In this document: positions 16,496 to 26,456 of the stretch, piece by piece | Layout of the letters: each line of letters starts with the position of its first letter | Numbering within the stretch: position 1 is the stretch's first letter | Assembly: GCA_023229645.1 (NCBI GenBank) | Contig: JALNYU010000005.1 | Coordinates: forward strand, 1-64,000 | Source of the DNA: Nevskia sp. | Lineage (GTDB): Bacteria; Pseudomonadota; Gammaproteobacteria; Nevskiales; Nevskiaceae | Direction of reading: 5' to 3' | Length of the DNA: 64,000 nt | The notes under the pieces: generated by a model | The model's database searches: none | Seen by the model: only the letters and a program-made list of their open reading frames with translations | Told to the model about the DNA's origin: nothing | Position numbers and translations under genes: made by a program

Positions 16496-16978
16496 ATGCA
16501 GATCGCTGAACGTTGCGTCGCTTACTTCCACTACACGCTGACCAACGATGCCGGCGAAGTCCTGGATTCTTCCGAAGGCCGTGAGCCGCTACCCTACCTG
16601 CACGGCGTCGGGAATATCGTCGTCGGCTTGGAAAAAGCACTGTCCGGCAAGAAAGCTGGCGACAAGCTGAATGTCGACGTCAGCCCGGAAGAGGGCTACG
16701 GCGTGCGCAACGATGCGCTGGTTCAGGTTGTGCCAAAAGCCGCTTTCAAAGGCGTTGACGATCTCGAACCCGGCATGCAGTTCCACGCCGAAAGCAACGC
16801 TGGCCCGGTCTCTGTCGTCGTCACCAAGGTCGACGGCGAGAACGTGACGATCGACGGCAACCACCCGTTGGCCGGCGAAACCCTGCATTTCGTTGTCGAA
16901 ATCACCGAAGTGCGCGAAGCCAGCGTTGAAGAAGTGCTGCACGGCCACGTCCACGGCGCGGGCGGGCATCACCACTAA
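16496..16978 (+). CDS. slyD: FKBP-type peptidyl-prolyl isomerase, SlyD-like
   Basis: 160 residues. The split FKBP domain has DAGEVLDSSEGREPLPYLHGVGNIVVGLEKAL at the front and GNHPLAGETLHFVVEI at the end, with the IF chaperone insert between (about 70-125). The C-terminus HGHVHGAGGHHH is His-rich, as in metal-binding SlyD, although shorter than in E. coli. Role: cytoplasmic foldase and possible nickel chaperone. Confidence 0.9.
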   Translation: MQIAERCVAYFHYTLTNDAGEVLDSSEGREPLPYLHGVGNIVVGLEKALSGKKAGDKLNVDVSPEEGYGVRNDALVQVVPKAAFKGVDDLEPGMQFHAESNAGPVSVVVTKVDGENVTIDGNHPLAGETLHFVVEITEVREASVEEVLHGHVHGAGGHHH

Positions 16979-17070
16979 GCGGCCGCAGCGCCGCGGCAGT
17001 CACGATGCGCTAACAAGTATTGCGTTCGGACAAGCTGCCCGACATAGCCGAGCTACCGGCTACGATGAAG

Positions 17071-17102
17071 CCTCGACCGCCGCCATGCGATGGCGGTCGA
17101 GG
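17071..17102. terminator. Hairpin between convergent slyD and S9 peptidase genes
   Basis: CCTCGACCGCC (17071-17081) pairs with GGCGGTCGAGG (17092-17102) around a 10-base loop. It sits between two converging genes, 93 bp after slyD and 9 bp before the peptidase stop codon. No T-tract follows, so termination efficiency is uncertain. Confidence 0.55.
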
Positions 17103-17111
17103 GTCCTTACT

Positions 17112-19139
17112 TCAAGGTTTCGCGGGCTGCGCCTGCTCGGCAACTTTCCCGGCGTCGCCGATATTTCGGTCGAGAAAATCTAGTAGGGTCGTGTAAAAGG
17201 CTTCGACATTCGCCATTTGCGCGAATCCGTGGCCTTCACCCGGTTTTGACAACCATTCGTACGGCAGCTTTTTCTCCTGCATCGCGGCGCGTAGCTCTTT
17301 CGCCTGCGAGAACGGCACGCGGCGATCATCTTCGCCATGAACGATCAAAACCTTAGCCTTTAACCGATCGAGATAGGTAATCGGCGATTGTGCGGTCATT
17401 TCTTCGTCGGTGCCCGCTACAGCCTCGCTGAAATAAGTCCGACCGGAACTCAAAGCCGTAAAGTCCGTGTCTTTTTTAAACGATTTTAGATCATAAATGC
17501 CGGCGTAAGCGACCGCGCAACGGTAAAGATCGGGCTCGCGCACTGCGCTCATCATCGTCGCATAACCGCCGTAGCTGGCGCCGTAGATGCAGATCCGCTT
17601 GGGATCGGCATAGCCCTGGGCCAGCGTCCACTGCACCGCATCAGTCAGGTCATCGATCATCGACGTCCCCCAAGCCTTGGTACCAGCCGCCAGGAACGCG
17701 TCCCCGTATCCGCCCGAGCCGCGGAAGTTGACTTGCAGCACCGCGTAACCATGATTGGCCAGCATTTGAACATCTGGCTCGAAATACCATTCGTCACGAA
17801 TACCAAACGGCCCACCGTGAGGGTGTACGACCAACGGCAGCTTCTCCGCTTTGCGCCCTTTCGGCAACGTCAAGTATCCCCACAGCGGCAAACCGTCACG
17901 CGACATCAGCTGGATAGGCCGCCGCTCCGACAACTGGTCGGGGTCGAGCCAGTCATAGAGGCCCAGCACGAAGCTGGCGTTATGCGTCTCGGTATTGAAC
18001 AAATAGTAGTCGCCCGGATTCCGATCTGAAGACACATAAACCAACAACGTTTTGCCGTCTCGCGTCCGACTACTCGGCACGGCAATGCGACCCGGGAAGG
18101 CTACCTGTAGCATTTTTAGCAGTTTCGCGTCTGGGTGATCTTCGTTTAGGTAGCGCAACTCCGGCTTACCCGGCGCGACGGTGACCGCTATCGGCACCCG
18201 ACTGCCGTCGAATGACCAAATTATGTCATCGATATTGGCGCGGTCGTCACAGGCGAGCTTGGTCCGCGCGCCGGTCTCCAAATCGTGCTGAACCAGGCAA
18301 TACTGCGGCCCGAATTCATTCGACAATAGGTATACCGAACGGTTATCTCGCGATATTGCACGCGGAAAAACATGGGTGCCACTTTTTTCGCCCGGGATCG
18401 TATACGGGACCCACTTGTCATCGCCCGGCACCTTCTGAAACGTCCGGTAGTTAGTCAATGTCAAATCGCCGATTTCTACGTAGCGCGGTACGCCGTCGCG
18501 GTCAACGACAAACCCCGCACCACCCACCGCTGGCGCGGTGTCAACGTGCGACTTACGACCGTTGCCGATATCCAGCTTGAATACGCTAACGGCATCGTCA
18601 TCGCCATCTTTCAATAATGACTGCGTGGCGATCAGCACATGCTTCTCGTCATCGAGTAGCGGATCGATAACATAGGCGCTGCCGTAATCTCGCTTATTGA
18701 CGTTTAGCCGCGATCCTAGCTGTCGGTTTGCGCCTCGTTGCCCGTACAAATATTTGAAATTCGAGCCGTCATAGTCGATTGCGACGAGCTCACCTGTGAG
18801 CCCCAGGACGTCGAAAGGACCATCCTGATGTGCCAATGACGCCACGAGTCGGGTATTGCTCGCCCAAACAAAACTCGCAATATGATTGTCTGCATCCAGC
18901 CTTAGATGGCCTATGAGCTTGGCGTCCGCAGTGCGAAATACTGCGACTGCATTGTGCGCCTCGTTCGAGACCATCGCCGCAATGTATGTGCCGTCCGGCG
19001 AAAGCTTCGGTGCCGTAAACGGCGACGGCTTGGCGAAATCAATTGCCGGTAGTGGTGTGGCTTGAACGAAATTTACGACGCCAAGAGAGAAAACTAGTGC
19101 TGCAGTGCCGCGCATAACGTCGCGCGAGAAGTTGAACAT
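17112..19139 (-). CDS. Secreted S9-family prolyl-oligopeptidase-like peptidase (first of two)
   Basis: 675 residues. The N-terminal hydrophobic stretch ending in VNFVQA looks like a signal peptide. A beta-propeller-like region occupies roughly 30-420. The C-terminal alpha/beta-hydrolase domain has the oxyanion/nucleophile motif GASYGGYA with Ser522, Asp605 in HGEDDRRVP and His637 in GEGHGF, so the triad is complete. HPHGGPFGIRDEWYF is also typical. It probably cleaves peptides in the periplasm or outside. The related gene at 20107-22116 has the same layout; the two face each other's way around a methyltransferase-like gene. Confidence 0.88.
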   Translation of the reverse strand: MFNFSRDVMRGTAALVFSLGVVNFVQATPLPAIDFAKPSPFTAPKLSPDGTYIAAMVSNEAHNAVAVFRTADAKLIGHLRLDADNHIASFVWASNTRLVASLAHQDGPFDVLGLTGELVAIDYDGSNFKYLYGQRGANRQLGSRLNVNKRDYGSAYVIDPLLDDEKHVLIATQSLLKDGDDDAVSVFKLDIGNGRKSHVDTAPAVGGAGFVVDRDGVPRYVEIGDLTLTNYRTFQKVPGDDKWVPYTIPGEKSGTHVFPRAISRDNRSVYLLSNEFGPQYCLVQHDLETGARTKLACDDRANIDDIIWSFDGSRVPIAVTVAPGKPELRYLNEDHPDAKLLKMLQVAFPGRIAVPSSRTRDGKTLLVYVSSDRNPGDYYLFNTETHNASFVLGLYDWLDPDQLSERRPIQLMSRDGLPLWGYLTLPKGRKAEKLPLVVHPHGGPFGIRDEWYFEPDVQMLANHGYAVLQVNFRGSGGYGDAFLAAGTKAWGTSMIDDLTDAVQWTLAQGYADPKRICIYGASYGGYATMMSAVREPDLYRCAVAYAGIYDLKSFKKDTDFTALSSGRTYFSEAVAGTDEEMTAQSPITYLDRLKAKVLIVHGEDDRRVPFSQAKELRAAMQEKKLPYEWLSKPGEGHGFAQMANVEAFYTTLLDFLDRNIGDAGKVAEQAQPAKP

Positions 19140-19266
19140 CCTAAATACTCCGTTGTCCAGTCAGAAGGCGGGCGTGCGCCGGGTCGCTTTATATAGTGTA
19201 AAAAGACTGGGGCAAGATCAGCTACGACCTGGATCACACTTCTTATATATTATCGGGAGAATTTCG

Positions 19267-20097
19267 ATGTCGAATCACTTTGTTGCGCCCGCGCTGGCAT
19301 TGGCGCTGCTGTCTGGCGTTATGGCGACCAGCACCGCGTCGGCTGCAACGCTGGAGGAGGCCATCAAAGGCCCACAACGCACGCCGGACTACGCCCAACG
19401 CGATCGTTATCGCCACCCTGAGGAAACGCTGAGCTTCTTCGGCGTCAAGCCGAACATGGCGGTGGTCGAAATCTGGCCGGGCAGCGGCTGGTATTCGGAA
19501 ATTCTGGCGCCGTATCTGCGCGATCACGGAAAATATTACGTCGCTACGCCAGCGGCGAGCCTACCGGACGCCAGCCCCGGAACGAAGAACGCAGTTGCAA
19601 TGCTGCACGCGAAGTTCGACGCTGCACCAACCGCTTACGACAAAGTAACGTTCACCGAGTTCCGCCCGCCGCTACGGACGGAAATTGCGCCGGCCGGCAC
19701 GGCTGATGTCGTGCTGACGTTCCGCAACGTTCATAACTGGATCGTCGGCGGCTACGAACAAGACGCGTTCAAAGCGTTTTACGCCGCGCTCAAGCCCGGC
19801 GGCGTACTCGGCGTTGTTGAGCATCGCGCGCCAGAGGGGATGGACCTCGCCGGCACCAAGAAGAGCGGCTATACCAGCGCTGGATACGTCAAAGCGCTGG
19901 CGCACGCGGCAGGCTTTACGTTCGCGGGCGAGTCGCACGTCAACGACAATCCGAAAGATACGAAGGACTACGCTGAAGGCGTCTGGACGCTGCCGCCAAC
20001 GCTGTTTTTGAAAGAGACCGACCGCGAAAAATATCTCGCGATCGGCGAATCAGATCGAATGACGTTGAAGTTCGTGAAGCCGAAAGCCGCGAAATAA
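19267..20097 (+). CDS. Exported class I methyltransferase-like protein
   Basis: 276 residues from ATG 19267, preceded by GGGAGA. A signal peptide (LALALLSGVMATSTASA) precedes a SAM-methyltransferase fold: motif I is VVEIWPGSGWYSEIL, then ADVVLTFRNVHNWIVGGY, and LKPGGVLGVVEH. Export of a SAM-dependent enzyme is unexpected because SAM is cytosolic, yet this annotated group regularly carries signal peptides. The substrate is unknown. The 127 bp to the divergent peptidase includes two A+T-rich TATATA stretches that could serve as -10 elements. Confidence 0.75.
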   Translation: MSNHFVAPALALALLSGVMATSTASAATLEEAIKGPQRTPDYAQRDRYRHPEETLSFFGVKPNMAVVEIWPGSGWYSEILAPYLRDHGKYYVATPAASLPDASPGTKNAVAMLHAKFDAAPTAYDKVTFTEFRPPLRTEIAPAGTADVVLTFRNVHNWIVGGYEQDAFKAFYAALKPGGVLGVVEHRAPEGMDLAGTKKSGYTSAGYVKALAHAAGFTFAGESHVNDNPKDTKDYAEGVWTLPPTLFLKETDREKYLAIGESDRMTLKFVKPKAAK

Positions 20098-20106
20098 TCG
20101 CTGCCG

Positions 20107-22116
20107 CTAGTGGCCTGCCGCCGCGCTGGCGGCGGGCTGCGCCGCGCTAGATTCAACCGGCCGCAGGTGTTGATCAAAGAAGGCCACGAGCCGCGTCAAA
20201 AACTCGCTGCGATTTTCTGGCTTGAAGAAGCCGTGGCCTTCGCCATCCTTCACCAGCGCTTCATACGGCAGGTGACGCGCGTCCAGCGCCTTGCGTAAGG
20301 CGGTCAATTGCGCGTACGGCACGCGTGTATCGGCCTTGCCATGCACGAGCAGCAACGGCGTTTGCAGTTTTTCGACTTGCTTCAACGGCGAAGCGGCCGC
20401 CAGCCCGGCTTCCTCGGCCCCGAGATAATTTTTGATGTAGGTGCGGCCCGAGCTGCGTTGACCGACATCAGAATCCTCACGCCAGCGCGACAAGTCGGTG
20501 ATTCCAGCGAAGTCGGCCGCACCGCGGTAAAGCCCCGGCTCCCGAATTACGCTCATCAGCGCCGCATAGCCGCCATAGCTGGCGCCGTAAATGCCAACGC
20601 GTTCGCCATCGGCGTAGCCCTGATCAATCACCCAGCGCGTCGCGTCGGTGATGTCGTCGATCATCACGCTGTGCCAGTGGTAGCGCCCGGCGTCGACAAA
20701 TGCACGGCCATAGCCGCTGGACCCCCGAAAATTCGGCTGCAACACGAGATACCCGTTTGCGGCCAGCCACGCGGCCTCGGCATTCCAGGCCCACGCATCG
20801 GCGGTAAAAAATGGCCCTCCGTGCGGGAGCACGATCATCGGCAGTGTCTTTAGATCTTTGCCGAGCGGGATCGTTAGAAAGCCATGGAGCGTCTGGCCAT
20901 CCCGCGCTTTGTAGGTGATCGGCCGCCGCTCTGGCATTTGCGCAGGGTCTGCCCAGGGCTGGCGCGCTAATAGAAATTTCGCGTGCTCGGTGGTGCGATC
21001 AAATAGAAAATAGCGTCCAGGGTCGCGGTCGCTATAGACAAGCAGAATGGTTTGCTTGCCATCGGTTGTCGTCGAGGTCGGCACCACAATCTCGCCGGGG
21101 AAACTATTTTGAATTTTTTCGAGCAGGGCGCGATCCGGGTTGGCCGTCTCAAGGTACTCAAAATGCGGGCGTCCGTTTTCGTACGCCGCGGCAATAACTT
21201 CATGACCATCGAACGACGGGATGACGCCGGTTAAATCCGCTTCAGCGTCACAGCTCAGCGCCTTTTTTTCACCGCTGGCTAAATTCTGTTGCAGCAGGCA
21301 GTACCGGCCGTCAATTTCGTCGGACTGCAAATAAACCGTATCGCCGTCTCCGAAACGGATCGGCGCAATCCGCGTGCCGACATTTACCCCGCCGTTCAGC
21401 AATTGCCAATCGCCATCAGCCTGCGTGCGCGCATACGTGAGATCGCCGTCTTTTTCACTATCCGTTAGCGCGTAGCGAATTTTGCCGTTTTGATCGGCGA
21501 GGAAATCGGTGTATCCGGCAATCGGCGCGGTGGCCACGAGGGATCGCGCCCCGGTGTAAACATCAACACTAAAGGCCCGCGCGCGCCCAAGCTCGGAACT
21601 GTCGCCGATGCGATAAAACGCGACAATCGCGTGCTGAGGATCGCTCGGCCGCGGGTCGACCATCACCGCGATGTTGACGCTATCGCTCACGTCCACCCCG
21701 CTGTGACTCAGCGTGCTGATGCGGCCGATTGGCGCGCGGTAGCCGGCGAGGTAGGTGCGGTTTTTACCGTCTACGTCAACGCTGATCAATTCGCCGATCC
21801 GCCGCGGCGCTTCCAATGCGCCAGATTGAAGCGCACTGCTGACCACGATCCGCTCCGGGCCCACCCACCAATAGTCATCGATCGCGCCGCCTGGGCCGAG
21901 CGTAAAGCGGCTCAGTATTTGTTTATCGGCAAGGCGGATAACCAACACGCCCTGCTCGTCATGAATTTGGGCGCTAACGGCAACGTACTCGCCGTTTGGT
22001 GAGATTTTGACCTGCGAATACTGCGCAAACTGGCTGTAGTCGTCAGCGTCCACCGCGAACGCGCGCGGCAAAAATAAGGCTAAAAAAACGACAACCATAC
22101 ACCCTGGTATTGTCAT
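20107..22116 (-). CDS. Secreted S9-family prolyl-oligopeptidase-like peptidase (second of two)
   Basis: 669 residues starting MTIPGCMVVVFLALFLPRAFA, a signal peptide. As in the first copy, an N-terminal propeller region is followed by a hydrolase domain with GIYGASYGGYA (Ser513), HGKADTRVPY and GEGHGF. PHGGPFFTADAWAWN corresponds to the HGGPF oxyanion region. The two proteins are clearly paralogous but well diverged, so the duplication is not recent. The ATG is 71 bp from the divergent hydrolase gene. Its stop lies 9 bp from the stop of the methyltransferase-like gene. Confidence 0.88.
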   Translation of the reverse strand: MTIPGCMVVVFLALFLPRAFAVDADDYSQFAQYSQVKISPNGEYVAVSAQIHDEQGVLVIRLADKQILSRFTLGPGGAIDDYWWVGPERIVVSSALQSGALEAPRRIGELISVDVDGKNRTYLAGYRAPIGRISTLSHSGVDVSDSVNIAVMVDPRPSDPQHAIVAFYRIGDSSELGRARAFSVDVYTGARSLVATAPIAGYTDFLADQNGKIRYALTDSEKDGDLTYARTQADGDWQLLNGGVNVGTRIAPIRFGDGDTVYLQSDEIDGRYCLLQQNLASGEKKALSCDAEADLTGVIPSFDGHEVIAAAYENGRPHFEYLETANPDRALLEKIQNSFPGEIVVPTSTTTDGKQTILLVYSDRDPGRYFLFDRTTEHAKFLLARQPWADPAQMPERRPITYKARDGQTLHGFLTIPLGKDLKTLPMIVLPHGGPFFTADAWAWNAEAAWLAANGYLVLQPNFRGSSGYGRAFVDAGRYHWHSVMIDDITDATRWVIDQGYADGERVGIYGASYGGYAALMSVIREPGLYRGAADFAGITDLSRWREDSDVGQRSSGRTYIKNYLGAEEAGLAAASPLKQVEKLQTPLLLVHGKADTRVPYAQLTALRKALDARHLPYEALVKDGEGHGFFKPENRSEFLTRLVAFFDQHLRPVESSAAQPAASAAAGH

Positions 22117-22187
22117 GCTTTACGCGTCCTAGTCCCTGATCCAACATTCATTTTTAGAATCCTAACATCGCAACCGCATTCCGTTTT

Positions 22188-23072
22188 ATGTCGAAAGCCT
22201 GCCTTAAAAGCCGCTCCGAATTTCTCCGCGTTCGCGATTTACGTCACCACGTTCGGCGTTGGGGCGACGCCGATGGCGCGAAACTTGTTCTGCTGCATGG
22301 TTGGCTCGATGTTTCCGCCAGCTTTCAGGAGTTGGTTGCCGCGCTGATCGGCGGCCAAACGCAAAGCTGGCAGGTCTTGGCGCCCGATCTGCGCGGCTTT
22401 GGCTATACCGAATGGCCGCAAGAAGGATATTGGTTTCAAGACTACCTCGGTGATCTCGATGGGTTACTCGATCACTACGTGCCGAACGAGCCGGTGGTCT
22501 TGGTCGGCCATAGCATGGGCGCACAAATCGCGAGTCTCTACGCCGGCTTGCGTCCCGAGCGGGTGTCGCGGCTGATTTTGCTCGACCCGCCAGCATTACC
22601 GGACATGGCGCCAGAGCGCGCGCCAAAACGCTACCGGAGTTGGCTTGATCACCTGCGCGCGCCGCCGTCGCCAAACACCTACGGCTCATACGACGATCTG
22701 GCGCAGCGGATCCGCTACCAGCACGCGAAACTAGGCCCCGAACAAGCTCAGTTCATCGCCCACTGCTGGGGCCGTATCGACGGCGACGGCACCGTTTCCC
22801 TGCGCGCCGATCCGCGCCACTGGCAACGCGGACCGGCGCTCTATCGCAGCGCCGAAAGCGAGGCCATTTGGCGTGAAATCATCGCGCCAACGCTGTTTCT
22901 CGATGGCGAACATTCAAAAATCGGCGATGCCGTGTCTGCGGGCGAGCGGGCGCGCCGCCGCGCGTGCTTTCGGAATCGTCGCGAAGTGGTCGTCCCAGAC
23001 GCCGGGCATATGCTGCATTTCGATGCGCCGCTCGCAACCGCTGCCGCGATCACCGCGTTCCTGAACCGGTAA
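22188..23072 (+). CDS. Alpha/beta hydrolase
   Basis: 294 residues, cytoplasmic. LLHGWLDVSASFQELV gives the oxyanion region, LVGHSMGAQIASLYAG holds the nucleophile Ser in GHSMG, and VPDAGHMLHFDAP holds the catalytic His. The acid is likely the Asp in LFLDGEHSKIG. Close to haloalkane-dehalogenase/esterase-like members; the substrate is unknown. It ends 10 bp before holA and could be cotranscribed with it. Confidence 0.85.
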   Translation: MSKACLKSRSEFLRVRDLRHHVRRWGDADGAKLVLLHGWLDVSASFQELVAALIGGQTQSWQVLAPDLRGFGYTEWPQEGYWFQDYLGDLDGLLDHYVPNEPVVLVGHSMGAQIASLYAGLRPERVSRLILLDPPALPDMAPERAPKRYRSWLDHLRAPPSPNTYGSYDDLAQRIRYQHAKLGPEQAQFIAHCWGRIDGDGTVSLRADPRHWQRGPALYRSAESEAIWREIIAPTLFLDGEHSKIGDAVSAGERARRRACFRNRREVVVPDAGHMLHFDAPLATAAAITAFLNR

Positions 23073-23082
23073 ACTGGCGCCC

Positions 23083-24126
23083 ATGCGCCTGAACCCGCCC
23101 CAACTCGCCGCCGCGCTGCAACGCGGCCTCGCACCGCTCTACCTCGTTGCCGGCGAAGAGCCGTTGCTGCAGCAGGAAGCGCTCGACGCCATTCGCGCCG
23201 CCGCCCGCGCCAAAGGCTATAGCGAACGCGAAGTGCTGGATGTTGAACGCGGCTTCGACTGGCAGCGACTGGCGGATACCTGTAATTCGATGTCGCTATT
23301 CGCCAGCCTGCGTATCGTCGAGCTGCGCCTGAACGCCGCGCCTGACACCGCTGGCGCGCAAGTGTTAACGCATCTGGCCAAAGCGCCGCCGAGTGACGTG
23401 CTGCTGATGGTCAGCGCCGGCAAGATCGACTGGCGTGCACGCAACGGCGGCTGGTACGCGGCGCTGGAAAATGCCGGCGCCGCGATTTACGCCGAAGCGA
23501 TGAAACCACAGGAATTTTCCGGCTGGCTGGGCGCGCGGCTGCGCGCCGCCGGGCTTGATGCCGATACCGACGCAGTCCGGCTGATCGTTGAGCGCACCGA
23601 GGGAAATTTGCTCGCTGCGCAACAAGAAGTGCAGAAATTAGCGTTGCTGCACGGTCAAGGCGCGCGCCTCAGTGTCACGGATGTCGATGCCGCCGTCGCC
23701 GATTCTGCACACTTTGAAGTGTTCGCCTGGATCAATAAAATCATGGCTGGCGATACCCGCGGCGCCGTACGCGGCCTCGCCGGCATGCGCGGCGAAGGCG
23801 TGGAGCCGCTGGCGATACTCGGCAGCCTGGCATTCGCGCTACGCGAATTGGCCAAGGCAACGGTGCAATACGCGCGGAGCCGAAATGCCAGCAGCGCCGT
23901 AGAAGGCCTACGCATCATCAAGTCCAGCCAGCCGGCTTACGCCCGCGCCACCGAGCGCAGCAGTCCGAATCAAGTGTTAGGCTGGCTGCGCCGCTGCGGC
24001 CAGATTGACCGCTACGCGAAATCCACCGGCGGCCAGGCCCAGGCTTGGGAAGAGTTGCTAACATTGGTGCTGGCGGCCTCCGGCAACGGCGGACGCGGCA
24101 GCCCTAACCGGGCTAGAAATACTTAA
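23083..24126 (+). CDS. holA: DNA polymerase III subunit delta HolA
   Basis: 347 residues, the normal length. The N-terminus PPQLAAALQRGLAPLYLVAGEEPLLQQEALDAIRAAAR is diagnostic: delta has a degenerate P-loop. FEVFAWINKIMAGDTRGAVRGLAGMRGEGVEPLAILGSLA marks the collar-side domain. Delta opens the sliding clamp as part of the clamp loader. In many gammaproteobacteria holA sits next to nadD and rsfS; here proA intervenes. Confidence 0.93.
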   Translation: MRLNPPQLAAALQRGLAPLYLVAGEEPLLQQEALDAIRAAARAKGYSEREVLDVERGFDWQRLADTCNSMSLFASLRIVELRLNAAPDTAGAQVLTHLAKAPPSDVLLMVSAGKIDWRARNGGWYAALENAGAAIYAEAMKPQEFSGWLGARLRAAGLDADTDAVRLIVERTEGNLLAAQQEVQKLALLHGQGARLSVTDVDAAVADSAHFEVFAWINKIMAGDTRGAVRGLAGMRGEGVEPLAILGSLAFALRELAKATVQYARSRNASSAVEGLRIIKSSQPAYARATERSSPNQVLGWLRRCGQIDRYAKSTGGQAQAWEELLTLVLAASGNGGRGSPNRARNT

Positions 24127-24260
24127 CGCTGAGTCGAACACGGTTAAATCGTGCTAATGAACGACGTAATGGCGCTAACCCGCACGATAGATTATTTAAG
24201 TCGCACCGAGTAGCTGCGATTGGGGCAGGATAAATTGGCAACCGAAGCGGTGACGCGACG

Positions 24261-25562
24261 ATGACGGCGGCAAGCCTGAAAGATTCAAAGCCGAGCAAGA
24301 GTGGCAACGAAGCGGTAATCAGCCAGATGCGCGAGATCGGTCGCCGCGCGCGCGCCGCTGCACGCGCTGCCGCTGGGGCAACAACGGGCGACAAAAACGC
24401 CGCGTTGTTTGCCCTCGCTGCGATTATCGAAAACGAAGCCCAATCGATACTGGACGCCAACAGCGCCGATCTGCGCGCTGCGCACGACGCCAAGCTCGAC
24501 GAAGCCTTGGTCGAGCGTCTGGAGCTTACCCCAGCGCGGATTGCTGCGATGGCCGATGGCGTCCGCCAAATCGCCGCGCTGGCAGACCCTGTTGGCGAAA
24601 TGTTCGATCTGAAAATGCGGCCGTCCGGAATCCAAGTCGGGCGCATGCGCGTGCCGCTTGGCGTCATCGGCATCATTTACGAATCACGCCCGAACGTCAC
24701 CGCCGATGCCGCCAGCCTCAGTTTGAAATCGGGCAATGCCTGCATCCTGCGCGGCGGCTCGGAAGCGGTGCGCAGCAATCAGGCGATCGCCCGTTGCATC
24801 ACCCGCGCACTAAAAGATGCCGGCCTACCGCCGGATTTGGTGCAGGTGGTCGATACCACCGACCGCGCTGCGGTTGGCGCGCTGCTGACGATGCCGGAGT
24901 ACGTTGACGTCGTCATTCCGCGCGGCGGCAAGGGCTTGGTCGCATTCGTCTCCGAGCACGCGCGGGTGCCGGTGATCAAGCACCTGGACGGCAACTGCCA
25001 CGTTTACATCGACGCCGAAGCCGATACCGAAAAAGCGATTGCGATCGCCGTCAACGCTAAAACCCAGCGTTACGGCACCTGCAATACGATGGAAACGCTG
25101 CTGGTCGACGCGCCGATTGCCGAACAGCTATTGCCGCAATTGGCCGATATTTATGCCGGGCACGGCGTTGAATTGCGCGGCTGCGAGCGCACACGGCTGA
25201 TTCTGCCGCAGGCGCGGCCGGCGAAAGCGGAAGACTGGGACACCGAATACCTTGCCCCGATCCTCGCGGTGAAAATCGTTGACGGCATGGACGCAGCGAT
25301 GGACCACATCGCCCGCCACGGCTCGGCGCATACCGATGCCATCGTCACCGAAAACTACACGAAAGCGCGGCGTTTTCTCCGCGAAGTCGATTCCAGTTCG
25401 GTGATGGTTAATGCCTCAACGCGGTTTGCCGACGGCTACGAATACGGCCTCGGCGCTGAAATCGGCATCAGCACCGATAAATTCCACGCCCGCGGCCCGG
25501 TGGGGTTGGAAGGCTTGACGTCGATCAAATGGGTCGTGCTCGGCGATGGCCATGTGCGCTAA
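24261..25562 (+). CDS. proA: Gamma-glutamyl phosphate reductase ProA
   Basis: 433 residues, a few more than usual; a later Met (MREIGRRARAAARA, 24327) could be the true start. Landmarks: VPLGVIGIIYESRPNVTADAASLSLKSGNA, IPRGGKGLVAFV, HLDGNCHVYID and the catalytic Cys274 in YGTCNTMETLL, with EYGLGAEIGIST near the end. It reduces gamma-glutamyl phosphate to glutamate semialdehyde in proline synthesis. No proB in the window. Confidence 0.96.
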   Translation: MTAASLKDSKPSKSGNEAVISQMREIGRRARAAARAAAGATTGDKNAALFALAAIIENEAQSILDANSADLRAAHDAKLDEALVERLELTPARIAAMADGVRQIAALADPVGEMFDLKMRPSGIQVGRMRVPLGVIGIIYESRPNVTADAASLSLKSGNACILRGGSEAVRSNQAIARCITRALKDAGLPPDLVQVVDTTDRAAVGALLTMPEYVDVVIPRGGKGLVAFVSEHARVPVIKHLDGNCHVYIDAEADTEKAIAIAVNAKTQRYGTCNTMETLLVDAPIAEQLLPQLADIYAGHGVELRGCERTRLILPQARPAKAEDWDTEYLAPILAVKIVDGMDAAMDHIARHGSAHTDAIVTENYTKARRFLREVDSSSVMVNASTRFADGYEYGLGAEIGISTDKFHARGPVGLEGLTSIKWVVLGDGHVR

Positions 25563-25781
25563 AACGGTGAATCGCCCGTGAGGCGCGCCGCGTGAAGGGC
25601 GCAAACGGCCCGAAACCTGCAACGTCATGCGTAGACTGCGGTCACCTGTCCGGAATAATTTTCCGGCGGCGCCGGCAGTCGGCAACGACTCCGGAGATCC
25701 GATACGCACGTCACACGCAGTCCCCTATGCCGCGCCACCAAGCGCTACTGTTGTGGTAATTCCGCGCATGCGGCGCGCTGA

Positions 25782-26456
25782 ATGAAGTCGCTTGGCGTTT
25801 TCGGCGGCACGTTCGCGCCGATCCACAGCGGCCACCTGCGGCTCGCCATTGAGCTAAAAGAGCGACTGCAACTGGAGCGCGTGCACATTATTCCGAACGC
25901 GCGGCCGCCGCATCGCGCAATTCCCGAAGTACCCCCGCAGCGGCGCCTAGAATGGGCACGGCTGGCGGTGGGCGACGAACCCGGCTTATTTGTCGACGAC
26001 CGCGAGGTCCGTCGCGCACTCAGCCGCAGCGAACCGTCGTACACCTACGACACCTTAGTCGAGCTGCGCCACGAACTCGGCGACGCCCCGCTATACTTGC
26101 TACTCGGCGATGACGCCGCGAACAACTTACACACGTGGCACCAGTGGCGCGAACTGTTTGATCTCGCGCACCTGATCTTCGTCGAAAGGCCCTTCGAACC
26201 GCCTGCGCCGCCAGCTGAGCTCAACGCTTTTCTGCGCGGCCGTAAAGCGCAGTCAGCGGAAGCCCTGCGGGCGCAGCCGGGCGGCCTATGGCTACCGCTT
26301 AGCGTGCCACCGCTAGCAATTTCCTCCACCCGCATCCGCAGACTGTTAAAAGCAGGCCGCAGCATCCGCGGCCTCGTCCCCGACGCCGTTATTCATTCAC
26401 TCACGCCCCAGGACGTTCTTGCCCTCACCCACGATGAAGATCCCGCCTATGACTGA
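25782..26456 (+). CDS. nadD: Nicotinate-nucleotide adenylyltransferase NadD
   Basis: 224 residues. The nucleotidyltransferase motif GGTFAPIHSGHLRLA lies at the N-terminus, and the ISSTRIRRLLKAG motif near the C-terminus. LLGDDAANNLHTWHQW is also typical. It makes deamido-NAD from NaMN in NAD synthesis. Its stop overlaps the rsfS start by 8 bp. The 219-bp gap from proA holds no recognised gene. Confidence 0.95.
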   Translation: MKSLGVFGGTFAPIHSGHLRLAIELKERLQLERVHIIPNARPPHRAIPEVPPQRRLEWARLAVGDEPGLFVDDREVRRALSRSEPSYTYDTLVELRHELGDAPLYLLLGDDAANNLHTWHQWRELFDLAHLIFVERPFEPPAPPAELNAFLRGRKAQSAEALRAQPGGLWLPLSVPPLAISSTRIRRLLKAGRSIRGLVPDAVIHSLTPQDVLALTHDEDPAYD

